In this document: positions 12,101 through 25,400 of the stretch, in pieces
Layout: each line of letters opens with the position of its first letter
Numbering within the stretch: the first letter of the stretch is position 1
DNA from: Procambarus clarkii
Lineage: Eukaryota; Arthropoda; Malacostraca; Decapoda; Cambaridae
Direction of reading: 5' to 3'
DNA: 64,000 nucleotides
NCBI RefSeq assembly: GCF_040958095.1
Contig: NC_091188.1
Span: 41,751,387-41,815,386, forward strand
Notes under the pieces: model-generated
What the model was told of the DNA's origin: nothing
What the model saw: only the letters and a program-made list of their open reading frames with translations
Databases searched by the model: none
Made by a program: the position numbers and the translations under genes

Positions 12101-15100
12101 AATTAGTGAAATCCTTAAAAAGCCGTATGAGGACATGTTTAGCACTCCAATAAACAACATGAAAGTGGAAGATCCAGACAATTTCTTTATGCGGGATATT
12201 CAAACCCCTGTAAATATAACTGATATCAACACGAGCGCACTAAATTTTGAAAGAGAAATTGAAAACATGCCCATGCACTCGGCCCCAGGTCCAGACTCAT
12301 GGAATTCAATATTTATAAAGAAATGCAAAGCGCCGGTAGCACAGGCATTCAGTATAGTGTGGAGGAAGAGCTTGGACATGGGGGAGATACCAGGTGCACT
12401 TAAAGTAGCAGACATAGCGCCTCTACACAAGGGAGGGAGCAAAGCATTGGCAAAGAATTATAGACCAGTTGCACTAACATCGCACATCATAAAAGTATTT
12501 GAGAGAGTGATTAGGAGTCAGGTCACCAATTTCATGGAGAGCAATGACCTTCACAACCCAGGCCAACATGGATTTCGAGCAGGAAGATCGTGCCTCTCAC
12601 AGCTACTTGAGCACTACGACAAAGTCACCGAGGCATTAGAAGAAAAACAGAATGCTGATGTGATATACACGGACTTCGCAAAGGCTTTCGATAAATGTGA
12701 CCATGGCGTGATAGCACACAAAATGAAGTCAATGGGAATAACCGGTAAAGTAGGACGCTGGATACTCAGTTTTCTGTCAAACAGGACTCGGCAAGTAACG
12801 GTCAACCATATAAAATCTAGTCCAAGTGCAGTTAAAAGCTCTGTACCTTAGGGTACAGTCCTTGCACCGCTGTTTTTCCTTATTCTTATATCAGATATAG
12901 AGAAAAATACAAGTCACAGCTTTGTATCATCCTTTGCAGATGACACAAAAATCAGTATGAAAATTATCTCGGCTGAAGACATTGAAAACCTTCAAGCTGA
13001 CATTAATAAAGTTTTCGACTGGGCATCAGAAAATAACATGTTTAACAGTGATAAATTCCAGGTACTCAGGTACGGTAAAAATGAGGACCTTAAACATAAT
13101 ACAGAGTACAAAACACAATCAAATGTACCCATAGTAGGAAAACAGCATGTAAAGGATTTGGGAATAATAATGTCTGACGACCTAACGTTTAAGGAGCATA
13201 ACCAAGCAAATATTGCGACAGCCAGAAAAATGATAGGATGGATTACGAGAACTTTCAAATCCAGGGATCCCATCACAATGGTTGTACTCTTCAAGTCACT
13301 TGTGTTGTCCCGTCTTGAGTACTGCTCAGTACTCACTCACCCCCTTCAGAGCAGGAGAGATTGCTGAAATAGAGGGAATACAGAGAACATATACGGCACG
13401 CATAGACGAGATAAAGCACCTAAATTATTGGGATCGTCTCAAAGCCCTCCAAATGTACTCACTAGAAAGAAAACGAGAGAGATATCAAATAATATACACC
13501 TGGAAGATACTGGAGGGCCAAGTACCAAATCTACACAGTTAAATAACAACGTACTGGAGTGAACGATATGGAAGAAAATGCAGAATAGAACCAGTGAAGA
13601 GCAGGGGTGCCATAGGCACAATCAGAGAACACTGTATAAACATCAGAGATCCGCGGTTGTTCAACACCCTCCCAGCAAGCATAAGAAATATTGCCAGAAC
13701 AACCTTGGACATCTTCAAGAGGAAACTAGATTTATTCCTCCAAGGAGTGCCGGACCAACCGGGCTGTGGTGGGTATGTGACCCTGCGGGCCGCTCCAAGC
13801 AACAGCCTAGTGGACCAAACTCTCACAAGTCAAGCCTGGCCTCGGGCCGGGCTTGGGGAGTAGAAGAACTCCCAGAACCCCATCAACCAGGTATCAACCA
13901 GGTACTAGAGAAGAGTTCCAGCCAGCCTGAATTGACCACAGAAAATATAATCAATAAACAGGAAAGTATTTTCGGGCCCTACTTATTATCGCAAGAGAGT
14001 CAGGTAGTGCCGTGACACATGCTAGTTGGCCAACTGGCTGTCTCCGCTGACTGCCACTGGATGGCACCACTCAAGCCAACACTAAACTCAAGGCCAAGCT
14101 CAAGTCATATGTCCTGACTATTAACTGTGATGGTTTTTGACAGGCTGGAGACCATGTTCAGTTAATACTTGTTATTACCCTTAGAAAATGTAGTTTCATG
14201 TACAGTGTGTTCATGTGATGTGTTGATAAGGGTTTGTCTCTTGTGTTGTGACCTAATTGACTGATAAATCAGAGTTCACATCTGGGCTTTGATTCAGTTC
14301 ATGTTTCAGCATTGGGCTTCATGCTTCAGCAGTGGGCTCCTTCCCTCAAGGTTTCTCACTACGTTCATGGATCTTAGCTTCTTGGTTGCAGGATTGTGCT
14401 GGAAATTCCTTGAGGATAATCAGTTAATAACAACCCTTGCATATGCCATGAAAGAGAAGATGGTTTAGATCCATTCTGGACCCTTATCTCCGTGACTGAG
14501 GAACAGTGGCAAAGGGTATCATTATAAGGCAAGAGGGAAGGTGAAGTGAAAAATGGTGAGGGTTAATGGAGATGTAAAGTACGAAAACAAAGCTTATCAT
14601 TTCATATGTGTTGATCGAGTTGTTTTCAGTCACATTATTGTGACTTCATCTCTGCATCTAGATAGTCAGTTAGCTCGGTTGAAGGTGAGCATTTTTTACT
14701 CCGTCATCAGGTTTTGACTTGGCAAAATTGTTTGTGATTATACAGCAGTACATTATTTGTTTATTTGATTTAGTTATGTGGTACACTCTCCATTTCTTGT
14801 CTTGCAGTTTGACAGCTCTGGTGACCTGTTACTGGCTACATCCAGTTGTTTGCCACAGTGCAAACCAGTGGATGAAAACCAAACCAGTGGCACTGGTTTG
14901 CCACCAGTGCCTTGGTGTATTAGATTGGGGGATCAGCAGCTGCCGAATAGCACAGTTAAGCCGAGTGCTGTACTCGGTTCTCTGACTCTTACAGTCACTC
15001 CTCCTACCTCCTCCTACCTGAGGGTGGATCACGACCACCCTCAGGTATGTGTTCAGTCTTCCACATGTGAGGTTTTGACTTTCTTTAAACTTTGTCTTGG

Positions 15101-16463
15101 TAGTCCATTTATGTCACGGCTGCTTCAGAAACATGTGCTTAAATGATAGCATTCTTAGCAGGTGTATCATAGAACACAGAATGCAGGTGGAAGACCAAAC
15201 AAGATTTTACGAATTTCCTCGTCCAGAAGTGTGCGAAGCTAGTTGATAATTTTATCCTTGTCCTAAGAGACGACAGTGAAAAGCATTGGATTAACCTATG
15301 ATTTAACTTAGGGTGCATGGAAGCAAAGCATGAGGGCATGGAAAATCTATAGGAGCAAAAGAAAGAAAGCATAGTCATATCAAAGGGCCATAGGTATCGT
15401 GTCAGATCTCTGTTGATTTCTTACTCCTGAATATTTCTGATGTCCACCAGAAGAAAATCTTGGGAACCCGCCAGTGTACCATCATCTAAGGACCAGATGT
15501 TAAGCTCGCTAGACACACTTTCGGTGACATTAACTTGCAGAAAAGGAGAGGAGCTAGGGGATCCTCCTGGACACTCTCATGTGGGTTAATTTCTTGAATT
15601 AATTAGTAGTTTAACTACTAATTAGTAGCTTCACGTTCTCGGTGTAGCAAGTGTGTCAGAATGGAAGGAGAAGAGAGAAGTGATAATGAACTGCATGAAG
15701 TACTGCTCCCTTGTGACAAAGCTGTTCTACGAGATATTCAGTGAGCTTGCCCAACCATATTAAGCACTACAGTATCATGTTGTGAAAGGAGCTTTTCATG
15801 TATTCTCAAAAACCTTAAATGCATCATTTTTTTTTTTTTTTTGTGTGTGTGCATGTTAAATTGTTGTTATATAGTTATTTCATATTTTAATAGCTTGAAT
15901 ATATTTTAGGTGAATGCTGGAGTGAGGTGTTTGAACAAGCACACAAGGACACTAAATTAAAAGGAGTTGTATTGCATCAAACTCTCAGAAGTCTAAATCT
16001 CCGTTATTGTTTAGCAATCAGGGAGAAGGTCAGTTATTTAATTACATTTTGTCTTGATTTTTTTTTAATTTGGAGCACACTCAAAATTTCAAATCTTTAC
16101 ATATTAAATTTACATGATTTGATAAAACATACTTCTGTGTCCCTCTTTATTGCTGATGTCTTTGTCCTGCCTTTTAAGGGACCATTAACAACAGGAAAGC
16201 CTTCAAGTAGCTATTCTTTTGCACTTACATTATGAGGCCTTCTCTGCATACAGTATTTCATTGCCTTTATATAATATTGACTGTCTATCCATCCCTAATG
16301 TTGTTGTAGAATTGTATTGCCTACTTTCTTGAGTTTTATCACATGCTGCTCTTATCAGCACTATTTATCACATGCTGCTCTTATCAGCACTATTTATCAC
16401 ATGCTGCTCTTATCAGCACTATTTATCACATGCTGCTCGTATCAGCACTATTCATAATCTTGC

Positions 16464-16495
<32 letters not shown>

Positions 16496-19400
16496 CTGTT
16501 TTCATTTTACCGTACAGTCATTAGCATCATAAAAACGCTTCAATCACCCTCTGTGGTTGAATGCTCAACTACTCAATATGTACTATGGCAGCTCTCTCAA
16601 TCTATGTAGGACAAATGAACAATTATATATATATATGCTGGTTAGTATTGTATAAATGTTTGGCCATGTCTGTGGTAAAAACAAAATAAAAAATAATTGT
16701 CAACTCTTGAGCTGCATGAAATTTAGTCAACACAGAACTACAGCTACAAAAGTTTGAGATTTGGTACCTTTACCAAACTAAAGTTTGGTAGTTTAGTTTT
16801 GTAGAGCATATTGCACAAATCATTGAGATTGTCATTGCTGGTAGGGAAGCTGTCATTCAGTTATAATTTTCCTTGTTTTCCCACCTCTCACCTCAGTTTG
16901 ATGGGCATTGCTCAGGTGTGGACGAGGTTTAGTCTAAAATGGTAAAGGAACTGGCAGATGAACTCTGTCTACCACTACAGCTTCTTTTGTAAGGATCTTA
17001 CCACCAGTAAGACACCAGCATCACCTCCAAACAACACAATGAAGGGCAGAGAAGGAAAAGGTGGATTCCCGAGTTTGTGACACTTTCTTTGTCGGAAAAG
17101 ACCACAGAAATGATGCCAGTCTTCTCCTCCTCTGCTCAGTATTGCTATTTGTGATGTACTCACCTAGTTGTGTTTGTGGGGGTTTGAGCTCTGGCTCTTT
17201 GGTCCCGCCTCTCAACTGTCAATCAACTGGTATACAGATTCCTGAGCCTACTGGGCTCTTATCATATCTACATTTGAAACTGTGTATGGAGTAAGCCTCC
17301 ACCACATCACTGCCTAATGCATTCCACCTGTTAACTACTGACACTAAAAAGTTCTTTCTTGTATCCCTGTGGCTCATTTGAGTACTCGGTTTCCACCTGT
17401 GTCCCCTTGTTCACATACCACCCGTGTTAAACAGTTTATTGACCCTGTCAATTCCTCTGAGAATTTTGTAGGTAATAATAATGTCTTCCCTAACTCTTCT
17501 GTCTTCCAGTGTTGTGAGGTTCAGTTCGAGTAATCTTTCCTCGTAGCTCATTCCTCTCGGCTCGGGGACTAGCCTGGTGTCATACACCTGATGCTCCCGG
17601 ACGCAGGTTCGAATCCTTGTCACGGCCCTTGTGCATTTGTTCACCTGAACCTTTTCTAACTTCGTTTTGTGATTGATGTGTTGGCCAGGAGTGAAGCATG
17701 ACTGACTACATGTGTCTTAAGTTTGAGTTGACCATTATGTCTTAGGGGATTTGGTCATTTGTAATATTCTGACTGGCACTGTGGTATTTCCTTCTCCCTT
17801 GAGGGTTGAGCCATCTGGTTGCAGATGAGCCAAAATGTTTATATTATGAGACTGTTTTAATTTCAAAGAATGGTTCACTATGGTAATGGGTTAATTGGTT
17901 ATCCCTGCACAGGTGAGGAGTCACAATAACGTGGCTGAAAAATGTTGACCAAACCACACACTAGAAAGTGAAGGGATGACGACGTTTCGGTCCGTCCTGG
18001 ACCATGCTCAAGTCGACTGTGAGAATGGTCCAGGTTCTCGACTTGAGAATGGTCCACAATCGACTTGAGAATGGTCCAGGACGGACCGAAATGTCGTCTT
18101 CCCTTCACTTTCTAGTGTGTGGTTTGGTCAACATTTATCCCTTCCTTGTGGGGAGGTGGAGAGGACACGTCAGTGTAAAATGCCACTTGCTCCCATTGGG
18201 CCAAAAATTTCTTAGGAGCTGATGTTTCTGCCATCACACAAAGGTGTCAGTGCCATACATTACTGGTGTTACTGCTCTCCCTCCCAGACAGGAACATTTC
18301 ACTGCTGTACACTGAAGGTTTTATATTTGCCCGCAGACAGGAGTATCAGTGTCAAACTGTCCTGGATTTGATCCTCTGGGACCAGGTGACTCCATTTGGA
18401 ATGATCTGAAACTGGATGGCGAGTTGGACTCCAGCGACGTACCATTAACCAAAACAAGTACGCTCGTGAATTGTAAAATATTTGTCCTAGAACAGATGTG
18501 TTATATTAGTGCTAATAATAATAATTTATTAGTATTAATAATATAAATATTATTAGTGCTAATAAACTCAATTTTGAGTTATTTTACAGTATAGAACATA
18601 AAGGTATGGTCATGTGTAATGTAATAATAGGGCAAATTGTATTTTACAATGGGATGTTTGTGTATAGGAATATGAAAGGTGCACCTCATAAGAAGTGATC
18701 ACAGTAACACTATACAAGGGGCTGTGTGTTATTAGTGTGTGACAAAGATTTACTGGCTGTGCTTTAACCAGAGAATTCCTGTTACTGGTTCAGGAGTCCA
18801 TAAATAATAATAATATATAAATAAAACAATTTTTATTCAGGAAAAGTACATACATAGTTGATTTACAAACATAATGTTGGATTTATAGATAGAGCTAGTA
18901 CATACAATGCCTAAAGGCACTAATACGCATAGCGTTTCGGGCAATCGACCCTGTCTATTGTATGTATGCCTATCTATTGTCTAATATGAAATGGGAGCAC
19001 TCTTAAGGGGCTTTCAAACATACAACATACAATCAGGACAAGAAAAAGACTGTTATGTGTAGATTACAAAATAACAGTTGTGTTTTGGATTAAAATTGCC
19101 TCATTCACTTGCCTGGCACAGCCAGGGGTCGTGCTTCTCTACTGTGCCCACTTTAACCACTGCACTGCGCAAAGTGCCTTTAGATACTCTCAGAGTTTTT
19201 TTTTTTAATTAGGTTATATTTTAATGTATTTTTTGTAATGTTTTCATTACTCATTGTGATTTTAAATGGAAATAGTTGAGTTTGGAAACATTTTGACATT
19301 AACTTTACCTAAATATATATAAAAAACAACTTTAATATGCCCTTGACAACTGCACTAAGAAGTTTTTGCCAAAAACAGGTGCACAGTGCAGTGGTTAAGC

Positions 19401-22400
19401 TTCACTTTTTTAGATTGTGTTGGCAGTTATTTGAACATTTTGTTCCATGTGGGGCTGTTGTTTTGTTCAATTTCTCATTATATGTATGTTTTGTTCCCCC
19501 TACCTTGCATGTTTACATTTTGGTCCGGCTGCGTGTCAGGGTTGTCATCCTTGGTAGATGGCTGGCACCTTTCTTGCCCTCACCAGAGTTATCTTCTCTG
19601 AGACGTTTGAGCTTTCTTCTCTGTGAGTTAATTCCTCTCAAGTCATCTCATTTCCAGGTAGTGTGTGGATTTGTTTTCCACTGTAAGTTCTATTGATGTG
19701 AAGTGTTCAGCTGAGATTTTTCCTATGCCTGGCTTTGCTACTTGTCAGTGGATGATCCAGGTATCAAGTGTCCATTGCAATTGGGAGAATTTGTTTTAGG
19801 TTCACATGTATGAGTGGGCTGTTACGGCTTTCTCACCCATCTTGCACCTGACACTACTGTGTGCAGCATTCCCAAGTGCGAGGCTGTGTTCTTTGACCCC
19901 GATGGTCACTCTCTTAATGCTTTCCTCACTCTGCCAGTTGGGTTCAGGAGTCCTTTTTATCCTCGTGTGTGTGCCGTTTGTTGGTGCTTGACCTCTGTTC
20001 TGACTGAGCTATCCTCTCGGACAGTGGCTTATCGGGCTGCAGATTTGTTCTCTGCTGTTCCAGCTCCTGCTGCCCCTGACTGAGCAGCCAGGTTGCATGG
20101 AAGCCGGTCTTCAGTTGTTTTATAAAGAGGATGTTGTCCACTTTGTTTTGGACACCTGTGCCAAATTTATTCAGGTTCGGTCACCTCTGCATTGATATTT
20201 GAGCAGCAAGTTTTCTGGCATTGATTTTTTCAGATTTCCGGCCTCCTTCATTGGTTATCGATGTGGTGGATTTAAAGGTGCGCACACAGTTGACATGGCA
20301 GAAGTTGTCTGCTGTATTGCACATGTCTTTCCAGCAGTTGCTGTTTAGCAATGAACCCCCTCTTCTTATACCTTATGATCTATTGCCACAGCCACGGTTG
20401 CTGCCTCTACACTGTTTGTTCTGCTCTTGCATGATGCAGTTATATTTATATTTGATTTGCAGTGTCTGTCAGGGCATATCAAATATTCTTGTGAAAAGTC
20501 TTTCTTGCTTTTGTCCTCCATTCTCATCAGTGTTTGATGGACAAGATCTCCTTTCTCTAGCTATGCAAGATTTTGGCCATCTGCAGTCAGACCTTATCAA
20601 CTCTTATGAAATTAGTCACCTCCTGTGTGTGGTATCATCTTCAGATTACAACACTTTTGTTTAAGTTGGAAACATTTACAGTTTCCCTTTTGGCTCTATT
20701 GTGGCCACTTGGAAAAAGGTTTCTCTGGGGACTGGAGTTACTCGGAGCCTGGCAGTGTGTGTGTCCTAATGAGTCAAGTGCATTAGGCTAAGTTAAGCTA
20801 CCAAGGTAAAACTTGGAAAGGGACATTTCATTTCATATGGTGGTAATTTTTTGTTTTTGTTTGGGAAATTGTCTAAACAATAATGGCCTAGTTTCAGTGA
20901 ATCTCTGCCCCCATTCCCCCCCCCCCCCCCCCCCCACACACACACAATGTATACACGTTTGTAAAAACCCCGGCTGGGACAATCTGACTAATTCCTTTGG
21001 TAATATGCTAATAGGTAGACTATGTAAAATTGTGGTGTTGAGCTTTATATGTATAGTATAGGTTTTGTTTATTGCTTTACGTGAAAGTGATTTTAATTTC
21101 CCTGTGCTTCATAGGAAAGGGCGAAGAAAGAGCAGTTGCTGTTTGTGGAAAATGTAGTATTAGTGGAAATAGTTCAGGCATGGTAGAAATGGTCCTGGTC
21201 TGGGACATGCCTCAAATTGTTTTCAAGAGCAGAGAAGTAACTCATACCAGGTAAGAATAGATGCTAATATACATGATTATTTCATATTATATAATTAATG
21301 CAGTATTGAAACTGTGGTGAAGTATAATGTTCGCTGCATCTAAAATAAAGGAGTGTTTCTGAAGCTGAAATAGTTGGATGCTGATCCTTTATAGCTTTAT
21401 TGTCCGATTGTTCACGGTAAGATAATTTAGAGCTTATTCGATCCTACTTATTAAAATTGTATTCTTCTTGGTTGGGAATTTTAAAATTGCTAAAAACTTA
21501 TGCAGTAGATTTAAATAAGGTCTGCCCACTTAAAATAATCTGTTCTTTGTTTATATAAGGCTTCAAATCTCTCCTTAAGAGAGATTTGAAGCCTTAACAC
21601 TTTCAGCCTCCCGGCGAAGGTAAAAAAAAAAACCGTATGTGCTCCCGGCGTTTTGCCGCGTAAGCGTAAAAACAAAAATGTGTATACTCTTTTTACTCTC
21701 CTGACCTTAGTTCTCGAGCTACGTATTTCATTTTGGTACCAACGTGTTCACAATAAAATTCTCTAGAAAAACATCAGTAAAAAAAAGTCACGAAACGTAT
21801 AGGGATACCAGCACCAAATAAATAACTACGAAGATGACTCGCCGTGAGCGCCCAACAGCAACAAAATGTTTTTACTCTTGGGATTGTTATCACCTCTACA
21901 CTTGTCCTACAGCATTAATTTTGGTATCAATGGACTTGCAATGAAATTCCCAACACGGTGATATGAATATAATCGTAGAATAATGATTGCGGCCCGCCCG
22001 CAAGAGTGTGGGAAGTGGTGAAATTGTTACCCGGTATCGGTGACAGGGCGACACACGGCGCTTTGAAAGTTTATACTTATTTCACTCTCGTGACATTATT
22101 ATTCTATGTACGTCATTCATTTTTGTGTCAATGTGTTCGCAATAGAATGTTCTATGAGTCCGTAGGTAAAAAAGATCAACAAAGCGTAAGATAGAATAGC
22201 GCCAAATATAAAACAACGCTGGAACATATCAGTGAGCGTCAAACACACACGAAATGTTTTTACTTTTGTTATGTTTGTCAAGTTTATACTTGTTGCACAC
22301 AGTTATTTTTTGTTGTACATTGATCGGAATAAAATTCCCTAAACAGACATATGCATATAATACATGATATGGGGGAAAGCATTACCAGTATAAATGGCTA

Positions 22401-25400
22401 AAGTCACCCACCTGCAACCCGTTTGGGACATAATACCATTTGATCGAAGTGGTCCACACCTTTCATGAACTTATTGTACCATGCAGCCTAGTGGTGAGAA
22501 AGAGAGCCTCATGGCGCACAGTTTGAAACAAACCCAAAGTAAATCGGATTAAAATTGAATTTTATACAAATATTTTAAAAGAGGACATAAATTTATGTCC
22601 ACTTAGCAGGAGCGGGTAGGCAAAACAGGACGCCGGGAGGAGTCCTGATCCGCAGAAAGTGTTAAGCTCCTTATTCAACAGAATCGCTCGGTTGCTTTCT
22701 AAACTAAGATCATACACAGTCAGGCAGGACGACATACTGGCATTGATGTTCTAGATAATTTTCAGTCATTCTTGTAGGGCTCATTTTAGATGCTAGGGAG
22801 TTTCTAGAGAATATTCACTCCAGCCAGGATGACTGACAAAGGTCATTGCATGAAGGTTCAAACCCCTTCTGAACTCTATGTTGGCATTACAGATGCATAA
22901 ACTGATTGCCTGAACTACCCACCAGAGAACTTGGTTCATACAGCAAACCATATACTGTAGTTCACCAGCCCTCTTACCCATGACCAGAGCTAATACTGTA
23001 CTGTACTGTTGTTCACTAGCCCTCTTACCCATGACCAGAGCTAATACTGTACTGTACTGTAGTTCACCAGCCTTCTTACCCATGACCAGAGCTAATACTG
23101 TACTGTACTGTAGTTCACTAGCCCTCTTACCCATGACCAGAGCTAATACTGTACTGTACTGTAGTTCACTAGCCCTCTTACCCATGACCAGAGCTAATAC
23201 TGTACTGTACTGTTGTTCACTAGCCCTCTTACCCATGACCAGAGCTAATACTGTACTGTACTGTAGTTCACTAGCCCTCTTACCCATGACCAGAGCTAAT
23301 ACTGTACTGTACTGTAGTTCACCAGCCTTCTTACCCATGACCAGAGCTAATACTGTACTGTACTGTAGTTCACTAGCCCTCTTACCCATGACCAGAGCTA
23401 ATACTGTACTGTACTGTAGTTCACTAGCCCTCTTACCCATGACCAGAGCTAATACTGTACTGTACTGTAGTTCACTAGCCCTCTTACCCATGACCAGAGC
23501 TAATACTGTACTGTACTGTAGTTCACTAGCCCTCTTACCCATGACCAGAGCTAATACTGTACTGTACTGTAGTTCACTAGCCCTCTTACCCATGACCAGA
23601 GCTAATACTGTACTGTACTGTAGTTCACTAGCCCTCTTACCCATGACCAGAGCTAATACTGTACTGTACTGTAGTTCACTAGCCCTCTTACCCATGACCA
23701 GAGCTAATACTGTACTGTACTGTAGTTCACTAGCCCTCTTACCCATGACCAGAGCTAATACTGTACTGTACTGTAGTTCACTAGCCCTCTTACCCATGAC
23801 CAGAGCTAATACTGTACTGTACTGTAGTTCACTAGCCCTCTTACCTGTGACCAGAGCTAATACTGTACTGTACTGTAGTTCACCAGCCCTCTTACCCATG
23901 ACCAGAGCTAATACTGTACTGTAGTTCACCAGCCCTCTTACCCATGACCAGAGCTAATACTGTACTGTACTGTAGTTCACCAGCCCTCTTACCCGTGACC
24001 AGAGCTAATACTGTACTGTACTGTAGTTCACTAGCCCTCTTACCTGTGACCAGAGCTAATACTGTACTGTACTGTAGTTCACCAGCCCTCTTACCTGTGA
24101 CCAGAGCTAACGAAAAGAGAACCTTCTATGTCACGTCCTTGAATGGAGAAGACAGACTTGAGGTTATTACAAGAAGCTGAGAATAAATCCACAAGGGCCG
24201 TGAGGAGGTTATCTTGAGGTTATCTTGAGATGATTTCGAGGCTTTTAGTGTCCCCGCGGCCCGGTCCTCGACCAGGCCTCCACCCCCAGGAAGCAGCCCG
24301 TGACAGCTGACTAACACCCAGGTACCTATTTTTACTGCTAGGTAACAGGGGCATAAGGTGAAAGAAACTCTGCCCATTGTTTCTCTCCGGCGCCTGGTAT
24401 CGAACCCAGGACCACAGGATCACAAGTCCCGCGTGCTGTCCGCTCGGCCGACCGGCTCCCTCGAGGGTTCAAACTTACGTCCAGGATGATCCCAGATGCG
24501 CCTTAATCGACTGCGCCACGTCATGGATAAGAATTGCATGGATAAGAAGTCGAGCACAACATCCAGGGACCAAGCAGGCTCTGGAGGAGGACCGACTGGG
24601 CACAGGTTCAAGAATGTCAGAGTTAACTTCAGGAGTGGAGAAGCAAAGTCAATCCTTGAACCCAAAAATAGAGGCTGAGAAAGCAACACCTATATCAGGT
24701 GACATTGTTGGGTAGTAGATGACTCTCCACCAATACCAGGAAAAGAAAGACAATAATAATTAAAACTGCAACAGACAGGAATAATGCCTGGTGAAGGGTT
24801 TGAAAATGATACAAATGGTTCCTTACATTTCTTTGACTTTGTGTTTGCAGCTTCCACATGTTAGCATCCTGACATGTTTAGTGGTGAGTTGGTCACTCGT
24901 GTCCAATGCCTGTGTCCTTTCTCTGCTTGGGTTCAGGCTAAGTCTCATCCTGCCTCTTCCAGATTTCATCATGACTATTATGTCATTATCTTTGTTATGT
25001 ACAGCCAGGTTTTCATTATTCTATGCACTATGGGAAGAAAGATCAGGGAAGTTGTTGAGGAGGCTGCCCTGATATACAGTGTTAAATGTAATGAAGTGCT
25101 CTTCTCTGGGCATCACCTCAGCACTGTGGCTGCCTTGTATCCCATGGTACTGTAGTGGGTTGCAGCTGGGCTGAAGAGTGAGGTGGGCTCATCGCCTAGA
25201 CCCCAGGGAGACTTGGGCTGCCACTTGGTGGCAAAGGAGCATGTCTAAACATTACATTGTTAGGAATGTTTTCTAGTGGTTTTCATAGTTTTGTTTTGGT
25301 TATTTTCACTTCTACAAAACATTTCCCTGAGTTTGGATGTCTTGTAGCCTCCCTATCATTGCTTCTGTGGCAGCTTGCCTGGATGTCTTGTAGCCTCCCT

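Noticed and set aside
11750..12181. N-terminal 144-residue extension of the Tigger transposase frame
   Set aside because: It runs through the transposon end and into the neighbouring LINE. MSPKK at 11749 is the family-typical start.
15015..15047. Rho-independent terminator
   Set aside because: The stem-loop is terminator-like, but the window is a eukaryotic intron and no T run follows.
22793..24180. 378-codon minus and 314-codon plus frames
   Set aside because: Both are produced by the 51-bp minisatellite whose unit is a multiple of three; coding on both strands at once is not credible.
24820..25155. 93-codon frames in intron 7 as a possible small gene
   Set aside because: No recognisable domain, no splice context, and the two frames overlap; left unassigned.
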